A stretch of 64,000 nt of DNA from Candidatus Competibacteraceae bacterium (GCA_016712625.1 JADJQQ010000001.1:992001-1056000), one strand, 5' to 3'; shown: positions 18,051-27,302, numbered from the stretch's first letter. Program-made: numbers and translations. The notes: a model not told the origin generated them from the sequence alone.

Positions 18051-18617
18051 ATGTTCCAACCCTCTTTGCCGTTTCCCGAGATCGTCGCCCGTTTGAGCAA
18101 GCTGTGCCAAGAAAAGCACACCGGCAATTTCTACATCCTCAACAACGGTCACCTGCTAGGTCAAGTCAGCCTACAAAATGGTGAAATCACGTCGATCATA
18201 GCCCAAAAAAAACAAGGCGTTGAAGCAATTGCCATCTTGCTCGGCGTCGAAAATGGCGGCATCGCTTTCGCCGAAGGCGCCGTGGCGGGCGGTCAAATGG
18301 CCCTGCCGCCCACCGCCGATCTGCTGACCCTGCTCGAAGGCGCTTCCTTCACTGGGTCGCGGTCGTTTCAGCACGAGCCGCGCAGCGCGCGCAACGTACC
18401 CAATTCACATAACTCACACCATTTAACGGCTTCTCAAAAAACCGTATTGGAGCAGACGCTCAAGGAATTTATCGGTCCGATCTCCAACATGATCTGCGCC
18501 GATCATTTCCGTAAGGTCGCCACGCTGACCGCCGCTATCGACGCGCTGGCCGATGAAATCCCGACCCTCCAGGCCGCCACGCAATTTCGGGAACGCATAC
18601 GCGAACGGTTACGTTAA
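18051..18617 (+). CDS. DUF4388-like protein (PatA N-terminal type)
   Basis: This 188-residue protein has two parts. Residues ~5-85 resemble DUF4388: L-P-F-P-E-I-V-A-R-L-S-K-L, G-N-F-Y-I-L-N-N-G, L-L-G-Q-V-S-L-Q-N-G-E-I-T, and G-I-A-F-A-E-G. These match the small beta-rich domain found at the start of PatA-type signalling proteins. Residues ~125-185 form a helical segment (L-E-Q-T-L-K-E-F-I-G-P-I-S-N-M-I) similar to a tail seen beside some kinases and response regulators. A low-complexity Ser/His linker joins them. It sits just after the DUF3365 sensor gene, so a joint signalling role is possible but unproven. Confidence 0.65.
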   Translation: MFQPSLPFPEIVARLSKLCQEKHTGNFYILNNGHLLGQVSLQNGEITSIIAQKKQGVEAIAILLGVENGGIAFAEGAVAGGQMALPPTADLLTLLEGASFTGSRSFQHEPRSARNVPNSHNSHHLTASQKTVLEQTLKEFIGPISNMICADHFRKVATLTAAIDALADEIPTLQAATQFRERIRERLR

Positions 18618-18751
18618 GTCCCCGCCTCTCCCGCTGCGCCGCCCAGCGATCCGCTCGCTGCGTTGTCGAAATCCTGGCGATTCAGGTAAAGTCTGCTCCC
18701 AATAACGTACAACCTGTTTTGCCATCGCCGGGATCGCTTCGAGACCACGCT

Positions 18752-19426
18752 ATGCGGGATTATTGGATTGCCCCTTCGGTTTTGTCCGCCGACTTCGCTC
18801 GGCTCGGCGAAGAAGTCAACGCCGTGCTGGCGGCGGGCGCCGATCTCATTCATTTTGACGTGATGGACAACCACTACGTCCCTAACTTGACAGTGGGACC
18901 GCTGGTGTGCGAGGCGCTGCGCAAGTACGGCGTGACGGCGCCCATCGACGCCCACTTGATGACCAAGCCGGTGGATCGAATCATTCCCGATTTCGCCCAA
19001 GCTGGGGCCACCTTCATCACTTTCCATCCCGAAGCCAGCGAGCACATCGACCGCAGCTTGCAACTGATCCGTGATTGCGGTTGCAAATCGGGGCTGGTGT
19101 TCAACCCGGCTACCCCGCTGGCTGGTTTGCAATATGTTATGGACAAGGTGGATCTGATACTGCTGATGTCGGTCAATCCTGGCTTCGGCGGCCAGAACTT
19201 TATCAAGGGCACGCTCAACAAGCTGCGCGAGGCCCGGCGGTTGATCGACGACAGCGGCTGCTCAATTCGGTTGGAAGTGGATGGCGGGGTGAAGATCGAC
19301 AACATCCGCGCCATCGCCGAGGCCGGCGCGGACACCTTCGTGGCCGGTTCGGCCATTTTCAATACACCCGATTACCGCGCCACGCTCGCCGCCCTGCGGG
19401 CGGAGCTGGCCAAGGCCAACAACTGA
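18752..19426 (+). CDS. rpe: Ribulose-phosphate 3-epimerase
   Basis: This 224-residue TIM-barrel enzyme interconverts ribulose 5-phosphate and xylulose 5-phosphate. Metal and acid/base motifs include I-A-P-S-V-L-S-A-D-F, H-F-D-V-M-D-N-H-Y-V-P-N-L-T, D-A-H-L-M, M-S-V-N-P-G-F-G-G-Q and E-V-D-G-G-V. ATG at 18752 (M-R-D-Y-W-I-A-P-S) gives the usual length; a longer frame from a TTG at 18719 has no support. The next gene, gph, begins 4 bases after the stop; rpe-gph-trpE is the common proteobacterial order. Confidence 0.97.
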   Translation: MRDYWIAPSVLSADFARLGEEVNAVLAAGADLIHFDVMDNHYVPNLTVGPLVCEALRKYGVTAPIDAHLMTKPVDRIIPDFAQAGATFITFHPEASEHIDRSLQLIRDCGCKSGLVFNPATPLAGLQYVMDKVDLILLMSVNPGFGGQNFIKGTLNKLREARRLIDDSGCSIRLEVDGGVKIDNIRAIAEAGADTFVAGSAIFNTPDYRATLAALRAELAKANN

Positions 19427-19430
19427 CCTC

Positions 19431-20108
19431 ATGTTTGCGAACATTACCGCGCTTTTCTTCGATCTGGACGGTACCCTGGTGGACAGCGTGCCCGATCTGA
19501 CGACCGCCGTGAACAGCATGCTCCAACAATTGAACCTGCCGGCGCGCCAGGAAGCAATCGTCCGCACCTGGGTCGGCAATGGCGTCGATAACCTGATCCA
19601 CCGCGCTTTGACCAACGATATGGCGGGACACGCTGACCCGGCACTGTTTGCTTGCGCCAAACCCCTCTACAAAGCGGCCTACGCCCGCCACGTCAGCGTT
19701 TACAGCAGGCTTTATCCCGGGGTGCGCGAGGGCCTGACCGAACTCCAGGCCGCCGGTTTCCCGATGGCGTGCGTCACCAATAAACCATTGGAGTTTTCTC
19801 GGCCGTTGCTGGCTGATTTGGGAATCGGTCATTTTTTCACTACCGTGGTCGGCGGTGAGTGCGTCTTGCATCCCAAACCGGCACCGGACCCCCTGCTGCT
19901 GTGCGCCGAACGGTTAGGCGTTCCCATCACCCAAAGCTTGATGATCGGCGATTCGCTCAACGATGTGGGCGCCGCCCGCCACGCTGGCTGCCAGGTGGTG
20001 TGCGTCCCCTACGGCTACAATCACGGCCACGACATCCGCGAGGCCCGGCCGGATGCCGTGATCGACTCCATCGCGGATTTACCCCGCCTGTTACGCGGGG
20101 CCGACTGA
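19431..20108 (+). CDS. gph: Phosphoglycolate phosphatase
   Basis: This 225-residue HAD hydrolase dephosphorylates 2-phosphoglycolate, formed by RuBisCO oxygenation or by repair of 3'-phosphoglycolate DNA ends. The nucleophile motif F-F-D-L-D-G-T-L-V-D-S puts the catalytic aspartates at 11 and 13. The cap region, V-T-N-K-P (motif II), K-P-A-P-D-P (motif III) and G-D-S-L-N-D-V (motif IV) follow in order. It is linked to rpe upstream and trpE downstream (130 bases). Confidence 0.95.
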   Translation: MFANITALFFDLDGTLVDSVPDLTTAVNSMLQQLNLPARQEAIVRTWVGNGVDNLIHRALTNDMAGHADPALFACAKPLYKAAYARHVSVYSRLYPGVREGLTELQAAGFPMACVTNKPLEFSRPLLADLGIGHFFTTVVGGECVLHPKPAPDPLLLCAERLGVPITQSLMIGDSLNDVGAARHAGCQVVCVPYGYNHGHDIREARPDAVIDSIADLPRLLRGAD

Positions 20109-20238
20109 TGCCCCGCCACTCTCCCGCTCAACGCTCGCCCGTCAAACCTGCCCCAGACTTCCGATGGCGCCGCTAGAATCAAAAATTCTGCTCTAAGCCC
20201 CTCTTTCTCATCTTCGCCGTTCAGGATGTCCGTCATTT

Positions 20239-21744
20239 ATGAATCAGCAAAACTTCCAGCGCCTGGTCGAACAAGGTTTTAACCGGATTCCAGTCGCCCG
20301 CGAAATGCTGGCCGACTTCGATACCCCGCTCAGCACCTACCTCAAACTCGCCGATGCCCCGTACAGCTATTTGTTGGAATCGGTGCATGGCGGTGAAAAA
20401 TGGGGCCGCTATTCGATCATCGGCTTGCCTTGCCGCAAGATCATTCGGGTGCGCGGCCAGCGCGTCACTGTCGAACATGCCGGTGAAATTGTCGAAGCGC
20501 TGGAGTGCCCCGATCCGCTCGCCTGGCTTCAGGATTTTCAAAATCGCTACCGCGTGCCGGCCACCGGCGAGGGGCTGCCGCGTTTCATCGGCGGGCTGGT
20601 CGGTTATTTCGGTTACGACACCATTCGCTATATCGAACCGAAATTGGCCCGCTGTCCCAACCCCGATCCGCTGGATAATCCCGACATCTTACTGCTGGTT
20701 TCCGAGGATGTAGTGGTCTTCGACAATCTGGCCGGGCGGCTTTATCTGATCACGCTGGTCGATCCAGCGGTGGAGCGGGCCTACGCGCGTGCCCAGCAAC
20801 GGCTGGACGATTGGGGCGAACAGCTGCGCGCGGCCCGCTCGTTGTACACGCCACCCCACCCCAACCAAAGCACGACTGAAATCCAATTCGTTTCTGGCTT
20901 CACCCAGCACGGTTATGAAAGCGCGGTGGAACGGATCAAGGAGTACATTCTGGCCGGCGATTGCATGCAGGTGGTGCCATCACAGCGCCTGTCAGCGCCG
21001 TTTCGCGCCGCGCCGTTGGATCTGTATCGGGCGCTTCGCGGCCTCAATCCCTCGCCCTATATGTATTTCCTGAATCTAGGCGATTTTCACATCGTCGGCT
21101 CCTCGCCAGAGATTCTCACCCGGCTGGAAGATGGCCTGTTGACCGTGCGGCCCATCGCCGGCACTCGCCATCGCGGCGCGACCGAGGAACAGGATCAGGC
21201 GCTGGCGGCCGAACTGCTGGCTGACCCGAAAGAGCTGGCGGAGCACTTGATGCTGATCGATCTGGGCCGCAATGACGTGGGCCGGGTTAGCGAAATCGGT
21301 AGCGTGCAGCTGACTGAAAAGATGGTGATTGAACGCTACTCACACGTCATGCACATCGTCTCGAACGTCACCGGACGCTTGCGTCCTGGTCTCACGGCGA
21401 TCGACGCGCTGCGGGCCACGTTCCCGGCCGGCACGGTGAGCGGTGCGCCCAAGATTCACGCGATGGAAATCATCGACGAACTGGAGCCGGTCAAGCGCGG
21501 CATCTACGCGGGAGCAGTCGGTTATCTGTCTTGGTCTGGCAACATGGATACCGCCATCGCAATCCGCACCGCCGTTCTGAAGGATGGGATGTTGCATATC
21601 CAGGCCGGGGGCGGCGTGGTGGCGGATTCCATCCCAGAAAAGGAATGGCAAGAAACCATGAATAAAGGTCGGGCGTTGTTTCGGGCGGCGGCACTAGCGG
21701 AATGGGGTCTGGATGAGCCAAAAATCGTCGGAGCGAAGAAATAA
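20239..21744 (+). CDS. trpE: Anthranilate synthase component I
   Basis: This 501-residue protein makes anthranilate from chorismate, using ammonia from TrpG glutaminase, in tryptophan synthesis. An N-terminal domain with the feedback-site sequence L-L-E-S-V-H-G-G is followed by the chorismate-binding domain with S-P-E-I-L-T-R-L, R-P-I-A-G-T-R-H-R-G, D-L-G-R-N-D-V-G-R-V, F-P-A-G-T-V-S-G-A-P-K and I-Q-A-G-G-G-V-V-A-D-S. The leucine-serine type N-terminal motif implies tryptophan feedback inhibition. trpG does not follow in the window; the next gene is a glycosyltransferase. I saw no leader peptide rich in Trp in the 130 bases upstream. Confidence 0.96.
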   Translation: MNQQNFQRLVEQGFNRIPVAREMLADFDTPLSTYLKLADAPYSYLLESVHGGEKWGRYSIIGLPCRKIIRVRGQRVTVEHAGEIVEALECPDPLAWLQDFQNRYRVPATGEGLPRFIGGLVGYFGYDTIRYIEPKLARCPNPDPLDNPDILLLVSEDVVVFDNLAGRLYLITLVDPAVERAYARAQQRLDDWGEQLRAARSLYTPPHPNQSTTEIQFVSGFTQHGYESAVERIKEYILAGDCMQVVPSQRLSAPFRAAPLDLYRALRGLNPSPYMYFLNLGDFHIVGSSPEILTRLEDGLLTVRPIAGTRHRGATEEQDQALAAELLADPKELAEHLMLIDLGRNDVGRVSEIGSVQLTEKMVIERYSHVMHIVSNVTGRLRPGLTAIDALRATFPAGTVSGAPKIHAMEIIDELEPVKRGIYAGAVGYLSWSGNMDTAIAIRTAVLKDGMLHIQAGGGVVADSIPEKEWQETMNKGRALFRAAALAEWGLDEPKIVGAKK

Positions 21745-21904
21745 TCTGTTCGTTAAAGGCGACAAAGCGCATAATCCCTATATTGCATCGCAACAATATT
21801 GTTCGGATTTCTTTCCTCCATTTCTGGATTAGCTACCGGTGATGCAGGCGAATCCGCGCTGACCAAGAAACCCATCCGCTGGGTTAATGAAGGGAGTGAG
21901 CTTG

Positions 21905-23071
21905 ATGCGCATCGCTATGTTTACCTCTGAATCCTTGCATTCCATTTCTTCGGGTGGTCTTGGAGTGCACGTAACAGAGCTAGCTGCTGGATTGCAGCGC
22001 CGGGGGCACGACCTGCACGTCATCACCCGACGCAAAGACAACCAAAACCATTATGACTGGATCGATGGCGTGAAATACCACCGTATCGATCATGGCATGA
22101 GCGAAACCGATGTCGAGTGCATGGACTACATGTGCAAGGCCATGGCCCACCGTTTCCACGAAGTGACCTCCATGGTTGGCAATTTTGAAATCGTGCACGC
22201 CCATGACTGGCTCACGGCCAACGCCATGAAATACGCAATGGACGGTTTTGGTACGCCCAGTGTGTTGACCATGCACTCCACTGAATACGGTCGCGACGGC
22301 AACGTGTTTTACGAAGGTTTTGCCCGCTGGGTTCGCGATGCCGAGGCGGCGGGCTGCCACAATGCCAATCTGGTCATTGCGGTCAGCCATTTCCTCGCCG
22401 ATGAATTGCGCCAGATCTATCATGTCCCCAGCGAGAAGATTCATGTTGTTCATAACGGAGTCAACTATCACGCGTTTGACGGCCACATCAATCCGGCCGA
22501 AGTGAAGGGTCGTTATGGGATTGCGCCGCTAGCCCCGACCATCTTCTCGCCCGGCCGATTAACCGTACAGAAAGGCATGGATATGCTGGTGGAAGCCGTA
22601 CCGATGGTTTTAGCGGCTTACCCGGAAGCACGTTTCATCATCTCGGGCGAAGGACCGGAAAAAGAGGCCATTATCCGCCGTGCTCACGAAGTCGGCGCGG
22701 CCGGAGCCATCGTCTTTCTCGGGCACATGCCGCGCTGGCAATATATCGATCTGATGCGCGCTTGCGATATCGTGGCGGTACCCAGCCGCAACGAACCGTT
22801 TGGGATCGTCGTGTTGGAAGGCTGGGCGGCCAGTAAGCCGGTGGTCGCCACCACGGCGGGCGGGCCGCGAGAATTTGTCTGGCACAACGTGAATGGCTTC
22901 TTGGTGGAAGCCAGCGCGAGTGGGATGGCGCATGGCGTCGGTTCGCTGCTGGCCGATCACGACCATTGCCGGGCGCTCGGCGCCAATGGCCGTCGAGCGG
23001 TGGCCGAGCAATTCAATTGGGACACCATGGCGGCTTATACCGAGGGCGTGTACCGGGTCATAGCGCGTTAA
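21905..23071 (+). CDS. Glycosyltransferase family 4, glycogen-synthase-like
   Basis: This 388-residue GT-B enzyme starts M-R-I-A-M-F-T-S-E with a GGGAG site about 8 bases upstream. The N-terminal domain has the glycogen-synthase-like G-G-L-G-V-H-V-T-E-L and H-A-H-D-W-L. The C-terminal donor-binding domain has S-P-G-R-L-T-V-Q-K-G, G-E-G-P-E-K and the E-x7-E region in N-E-P-F-G-I-V-V-L-E. This suite fits GT4 enzymes such as maltose-1-phosphate/glycogen synthases (GlgM-like), though sucrose-type and other hexosyltransferases share it. The gene stands alone, so the substrate is inferred only. Confidence 0.85.
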   Translation: MRIAMFTSESLHSISSGGLGVHVTELAAGLQRRGHDLHVITRRKDNQNHYDWIDGVKYHRIDHGMSETDVECMDYMCKAMAHRFHEVTSMVGNFEIVHAHDWLTANAMKYAMDGFGTPSVLTMHSTEYGRDGNVFYEGFARWVRDAEAAGCHNANLVIAVSHFLADELRQIYHVPSEKIHVVHNGVNYHAFDGHINPAEVKGRYGIAPLAPTIFSPGRLTVQKGMDMLVEAVPMVLAAYPEARFIISGEGPEKEAIIRRAHEVGAAGAIVFLGHMPRWQYIDLMRACDIVAVPSRNEPFGIVVLEGWAASKPVVATTAGGPREFVWHNVNGFLVEASASGMAHGVGSLLADHDHCRALGANGRRAVAEQFNWDTMAAYTEGVYRVIAR

Positions 23072-23121
23072 GGCAACCGCCGTTATCCGCTGTGACCACC
23101 CAGTGGTTGCGGCGCGCCAAC

Positions 23122-23682
23122 CTATCGAAGATCAGCGGGCGTATCGATGTCAGCGAGAATGCCTGGATCTTCACAACTCAAGCATCGTAGGTGTTGCTGA
23201 TGCCGGCGCAAGATCGCGCGAGCGCCCTCATCCCCCGTCAGCTGAACCAATTCCGCAAAATAGGCCCGACCAAATCCGACCGGATGGCCACGCCGCCCCT
23301 GAAACACCGGCGTGGCTAAGGTCGTGGGCTGGTCGATAGCGTCCGCAACCTGCCTCATGGTGGCCGGTTGAATGAACGGCATGTCGGCCAGGGCAATAAT
23401 CCAGGCGGACGCTGAGGCAGTGCGATTTACGCCCCAGGCGAGGCTGGCCCCCATGCCCTCTTTTGCTTGCGGGCAGACGGTGACGAAAAAACCGTCCCGC
23501 GTTAATAGGCGGCTCAGTTCCGTAGTTTCGGCATTGACCACGACCAGCGTTTCCGGTAAGGCAGCGCGCAAATGGTGGGCCGCCGCCAAACCAATGGGCG
23601 TTCCATCAGCGAGCGGCTGGAGCAGCTTGTCCGCGTTGAAACGCCGGGAAAACCCCGCCGCCAGCAAGAGGCCCCATTTCAC
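23122..23682 (-). CDS. MocA-like molybdenum cofactor cytidylyltransferase / NTP transferase
   Basis: This 186-residue protein has the nucleotidyltransferase signature L-L-L-A-A-G-F-S-R-R-F-N-A-D-K-L-L at the N-terminus, A-L-A-D-M-P-F-I near residue 97, and G-H-P-V-G-F near residue 132. This pattern fits MocA, which attaches CMP to molybdopterin for hydroxylases of the xanthine dehydrogenase family, rather than MobA. Its start overlaps the XdhC stop by 4 bases and it is the last gene of a molybdenum hydroxylase operon, which supports the assignment. Length is a little short of the usual 190-200. Confidence 0.88.
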   Translation of the reverse strand: MKWGLLLAAGFSRRFNADKLLQPLADGTPIGLAAAHHLRAALPETLVVVNAETTELSRLLTRDGFFVTVCPQAKEGMGASLAWGVNRTASASAWIIALADMPFIQPATMRQVADAIDQPTTLATPVFQGRRGHPVGFGRAYFAELVQLTGDEGARAILRRHQQHLRCLSCEDPGILADIDTPADLR

Positions 23683-24653
23683 GCCACTTTGACAGCCGAG
23701 TCAGCGATCGGGGCGAGCACAACGCCGTGACGGAGCGCGGTCAATTCGGCTAGGATGGAGATAGCGATCTCTGGGGGGGTGCGGCTACCGATAGGTAAGC
23801 CAACCGGCCCGTGCAAGTGGGCCAGTTCTTCGGCAGTGACATCTAATAACGCTAAGCGTTCGCGGCGGCGGGCGGTAGTGGCCGCTGAGCCGAGCGCCCC
23901 CACATAAAACGCATCCGTTTTCAGCGCATCCATCAAGGCCATGTCATCCAGCTTCGGGTCGTGCGTCAGCCCGACAATAGCGGTGCGCCGGTCGGGCGCG
24001 ATAGCGCGCACTACGTCATCGGGCATCCCCGGCAACAGTTCCGCGCCCGCCACCGCCCATTCACGGGCATATTCACTGCGTGGATCGCAAATCAGCACCC
24101 GGTAATCGAGCATCTGGGCCATCGACGCCAGATAAGCGGAAATCTGCCCGGCGCCGATAATGAGCAACCGCCAACGTGGACCAAAAATTTGGGTCAGCGT
24201 CGAGCCATCGAAAGTCGGCGAAGCATCCGGGGTCGCGGCCTCAAAACACACCGCGCCGTCACGGAGCCACACCCGCCGCGCCAGCAATTGGCCGCCCTCC
24301 AGCGCCGCCAGCGCTGGTTGCAGGGCTTCAACGCCAGCCAGCGGTTCGATCAGTAATTCCAGCACCCCACCACAGGGTAAACCGAACCGGCGCGCTTCCT
24401 CGCTGGTCACTCCGTATTTGATCGTCTCGCACGCGGCGGGAAAACGGCCACGAATACGGACGGCCAAATCATCTTCGACGCAGCCGCCCGATACCGAACC
24501 ACAAAGTTGGCCATCGTCCGCAAGCGCCAACAGCGCTCCAACCGGGCGCGGCGCGGAACCCCAGGTAGCGACCACGGTCACCAGCGCTACCCGGCGGCCC
24601 GCCGCGAGCCAGCCGACCGCCCGGCGCAGGACGGTATGGTCCAGACTCTCCAT
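23679..24653 (-). CDS. XdhC/CoxI family molybdenum insertion chaperone
   Basis: This 324-residue protein has the N-terminal XdhC/CoxI domain (A-T-W-G-S-A-P-R-P-V-G, S-V-S-G-G-C-V-E-D-D, F-G-L-P-C-G-G-V-L-E-L) and a C-terminal Rossmann domain (I-I-G-A-G-Q-I-S-A-Y-L, Y-V-G-A-L-G-S, H-G-P-V-G-L-P-I-G). XdhC binds sulfurated cofactor and inserts it into molybdenum hydroxylases in the cytoplasm. It starts 3 bases after the large-subunit gene and overlaps the MocA-like gene, so it is part of that operon. Confidence 0.93.
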   Translation of the reverse strand: MESLDHTVLRRAVGWLAAGRRVALVTVVATWGSAPRPVGALLALADDGQLCGSVSGGCVEDDLAVRIRGRFPAACETIKYGVTSEEARRFGLPCGGVLELLIEPLAGVEALQPALAALEGGQLLARRVWLRDGAVCFEAATPDASPTFDGSTLTQIFGPRWRLLIIGAGQISAYLASMAQMLDYRVLICDPRSEYAREWAVAGAELLPGMPDDVVRAIAPDRRTAIVGLTHDPKLDDMALMDALKTDAFYVGALGSAATTARRRERLALLDVTAEELAHLHGPVGLPIGSRTPPEIAISILAELTALRHGVVLAPIADSAVKVA

Positions 24654-24656
24654 GCC

Positions 24657-26840
24657 TCAGGCTTTGAGTTCCGCCGGGTCGATGGGCAAGTGACGGACCC
24701 GTTTGCCGGTCGCCGCGAACAAGGCATTGACCACGGCGGGCGCAATCGGCGGTACGCCCGGCTCACCCACGCCGGTTGGCCGCTCGGTGCTCTGCACGAT
24801 GTGGACCTCAACCTTGGGCATTTCCCCAATCCGTAGCAAGGGATAGTCGGTATAGTTACTCTGATCCACCCGGCCATCCTTGAGGGTGATCTTGCCGTAT
24901 AGCGCCGCCGACAGCCCGAAGCCGATCCCGCCTTCCATCTGGGCCTCGATCACGTTCGGATTGACCGCGATCCCGCAATCGACGGCGCACACCACTCGAT
25001 CCACCTGGAAACCGCCGTCCGGCTTGACGGTGACTTCCGCCACTTGCGCGACGAAGGAATTGAAGGATTCTTGCAAGGCGATACCCCGACCCCGGCCCTT
25101 AGCCAACGGCGTGCCCCAACCCGCCTTACTGGCCGCTAGCTCCAAAACGGTTCGGAGGCGAGGGTGATCGGCCAGCAGCCCGCGCCGGTATTCGTAGGGG
25201 TCTTGGCCGGCGGCGGCGGCAAGTTCGTCGATGAACACTTCGGTGGCGAAGGCGGTATGAGTGTGGCCAACGCTGCGCCACCACAGCACCGGCACGCCAA
25301 TTTGCGGGCTATGCAGTTCTACCCGCAGGTTGGGAACGGTATACGGTAGATCGGCCGCGCCTTCGACTGAAGTTTTGTCGATGCCGTCTTTCATCATCGC
25401 CGCAAACGGCGTTCCGGCAAGGATCGACTGGCCGACGATCCGCTGCATCCAAACCAGCGGTTTGCCGTCGTTGTCCAGCGCGGCAGCGATGCGATGCACG
25501 AACAGCGGCCGGTAATAGCCGCCCTTGATGTCATCCTCACGGGTCCACAGCAATCGGATCGGCGCGTTCAGTTCGCGGGTGGCCTTGGCAATCGCCACTG
25601 CTTCGGCGATGTAATCAGCGGTCGGATTAGCGCGACGGCCAAAGCTACCACCCGCCAAAAGGGTATGGATGGTGACCTGTTGTGGGGGGAGGCCGGCGAT
25701 TTGAGCGGCAGTCGCTTGATCGACCGTCTGAAACTGGGAACCGGCCCAGATTTCGCAGCTATCGTCTTTGAGCTGCACCACGCAATTGAGCGGCTCCATC
25801 GGCGCGTGGGCGAGATAGGGAACCGTGAAGGTGGCTTCCAGCGTTTTGCTGGCCCCACTGAGGGTCTGGATGGCGTTGCCGCGATCCGCCGCGACGTTGC
25901 CGGGCGTCTGGGACAAGTCCAGATAGTTCTGGCGCAGCGCATCGCTGGAGATTCTGGCGCCAGCGCTCTCGTCCCACTCAATCGTCAGCGCATCGCGGCC
26001 CTTTTTGGCCGACCAGAAATCGCGGGCGACCACCGCCACTCCTTGCGGGATCAGCACCACCGCTTTCACCCCCGGCACCGCGCGGGCGGCGTCGGGTTGG
26101 ACATTTCTGACCTGACCGCCGAAGACCGGGGAACGAGCCACCAGCGCCGTGAGCAGTCCGGGCAGCTTGAGATCGCCAGCGAATAGCGCCTGACCGTTCA
26201 CTTTCGTCAGGGTATCCTTGCGCGGCAAGCTCTTACCGATATATTTCCAGGCAGCGGGGTCTTTCAGCTTCACCTGTGCTGGCGGAGTCAACTCGGCGGC
26301 TTTGGCCGCCAATTCTCCGTAGCTCGCCCTGCGCCCGGAAGCGGCGTGGACGACGCTGCCGTTCTCGGCTTTAAGCGTACCGGGTTCCACCTGCCACAGG
26401 GCGGCGGCGGCGGCGATTAGCAGCTCACGGGCCATCGCGCCCGCTTGGCGCAGCTGATCCCAGGAATTGGCCAGGCTGGTGCTGCCCCCCGTCCCTTGCG
26501 CGGTGCCGCCCCAGGCCAGATTGCCGTACAGCTTGGCGTCGGCGGGAGCGGATTCGACCTGAATCCGCTCCCAAGGCACCTCCAATTCTTCCGCCACCAG
26601 CATCGGCAGGCCGGTGTAAACGCCCTGCCCCATTTCCAGATGCTTCACCAACACGGTGATGGTGTTATCTGGCGCGATGCGCAAGAAAGCGTTCGGAGCC
26701 AGCACGGTGTTGGCGCTCGCCGCGCCGGACCGTTCGGCGGTGCGACCGACAGGCAGATAAAAACCCAAGGTCAGTCCCGCGCCGAGCAACGCGCCCGCTT
26801 GCAAAAAACGCCGGCGACCAGGATTAGCAATCGCGTTCAT
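24657..26840 (-). CDS. Molybdopterin-binding subunit of a xanthine dehydrogenase-family oxidase (IorB-like)
   Basis: This 727-residue protein starts with a twin-arginine signal (G-R-R-R-F-L-Q-A-G followed by a hydrophobic stretch), so the enzyme is exported folded with its cofactor. Cofactor motifs include M-G-Q-G-V-Y-T-G, G-G-S-F-G-R-R and the catalytic glutamate in G-V-G-E-P-G near the C-terminus. Length, signal and the separate small 2Fe-2S subunit fit the isoquinoline 1-oxidoreductase/aldehyde dehydrogenase branch. Partner, XdhC and MocA-like genes adjoin. Such enzymes oxidise aldehydes or N-heterocycles in the periplasm and pass electrons to cytochromes; the substrate is unknown. Confidence 0.92.
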   Translation of the reverse strand: MNAIANPGRRRFLQAGALLGAGLTLGFYLPVGRTAERSGAASANTVLAPNAFLRIAPDNTITVLVKHLEMGQGVYTGLPMLVAEELEVPWERIQVESAPADAKLYGNLAWGGTAQGTGGSTSLANSWDQLRQAGAMARELLIAAAAALWQVEPGTLKAENGSVVHAASGRRASYGELAAKAAELTPPAQVKLKDPAAWKYIGKSLPRKDTLTKVNGQALFAGDLKLPGLLTALVARSPVFGGQVRNVQPDAARAVPGVKAVVLIPQGVAVVARDFWSAKKGRDALTIEWDESAGARISSDALRQNYLDLSQTPGNVAADRGNAIQTLSGASKTLEATFTVPYLAHAPMEPLNCVVQLKDDSCEIWAGSQFQTVDQATAAQIAGLPPQQVTIHTLLAGGSFGRRANPTADYIAEAVAIAKATRELNAPIRLLWTREDDIKGGYYRPLFVHRIAAALDNDGKPLVWMQRIVGQSILAGTPFAAMMKDGIDKTSVEGAADLPYTVPNLRVELHSPQIGVPVLWWRSVGHTHTAFATEVFIDELAAAAGQDPYEYRRGLLADHPRLRTVLELAASKAGWGTPLAKGRGRGIALQESFNSFVAQVAEVTVKPDGGFQVDRVVCAVDCGIAVNPNVIEAQMEGGIGFGLSAALYGKITLKDGRVDQSNYTDYPLLRIGEMPKVEVHIVQSTERPTGVGEPGVPPIAPAVVNALFAATGKRVRHLPIDPAELKA

Positions 26841-26843
26841 GGT

Positions 26844-27302
26844 TTAGGCCCTCAACGTGACGGCCGCGTCGTGAATGGCGGCGCGAATCCGGACATAGGT
26901 GGCGCAGCGACACAGGTTGCCGCCCATCGCCGAATCGATATCGGCATCGCTCGGTTGCGCGTTACCGGCCAAGAGGGCCGCCGCGCTGAGTATCTGCCCC
27001 GATTGGCAATACCCGCACTGCGGGACTTCCCGCTTGACCCACGCCTGTTGCAGCGCCTTGATGATCCGATGATCGGCCGCTTCGATGGTGGTGATTTGAC
27101 TGCCAGCAGCGGCGGACACTGGCAACACGCACGCGCGCATCGGGTTGCCGTTGAGGTGGACGGTGCAGGCCCCACAGGCCGCCTGACCGCAACCGTATTT
27201 GGTGCCCGTCAGTCCCAAGGTATCGCGCAAGACCCATAGCAGGGGCGTGTCGGGAGCCACATCGACTTCGTGTCGCTGACCGTTCACAATGAGCGTAATC
27301 AT
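26844..27302 (-). CDS. 2Fe-2S subunit of the molybdenum hydroxylase (IorA-like)
   Basis: This 152-residue protein carries two [2Fe-2S] sites. The plant-type ferredoxin ligands are in Y-G-C-G-Q-A-A-C-G-A-C-T, and the helical C-terminal ligands are in C-G-Y-C-Q-S-G and N-L-C-R-C-A-T-Y. It carries electrons away from the molybdenum centre of the next subunit. It is the first gene of the operon, with a GGAGGAA ribosome site 5 bases before the ATG. No signal peptide is present, so it must ride out with the Tat-exported large subunit. Confidence 0.95.
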   Translation of the reverse strand: MITLIVNGQRHEVDVAPDTPLLWVLRDTLGLTGTKYGCGQAACGACTVHLNGNPMRACVLPVSAAAGSQITTIEAADHRIIKALQQAWVKREVPQCGYCQSGQILSAAALLAGNAQPSDADIDSAMGGNLCRCATYVRIRAAIHDAAVTLRA

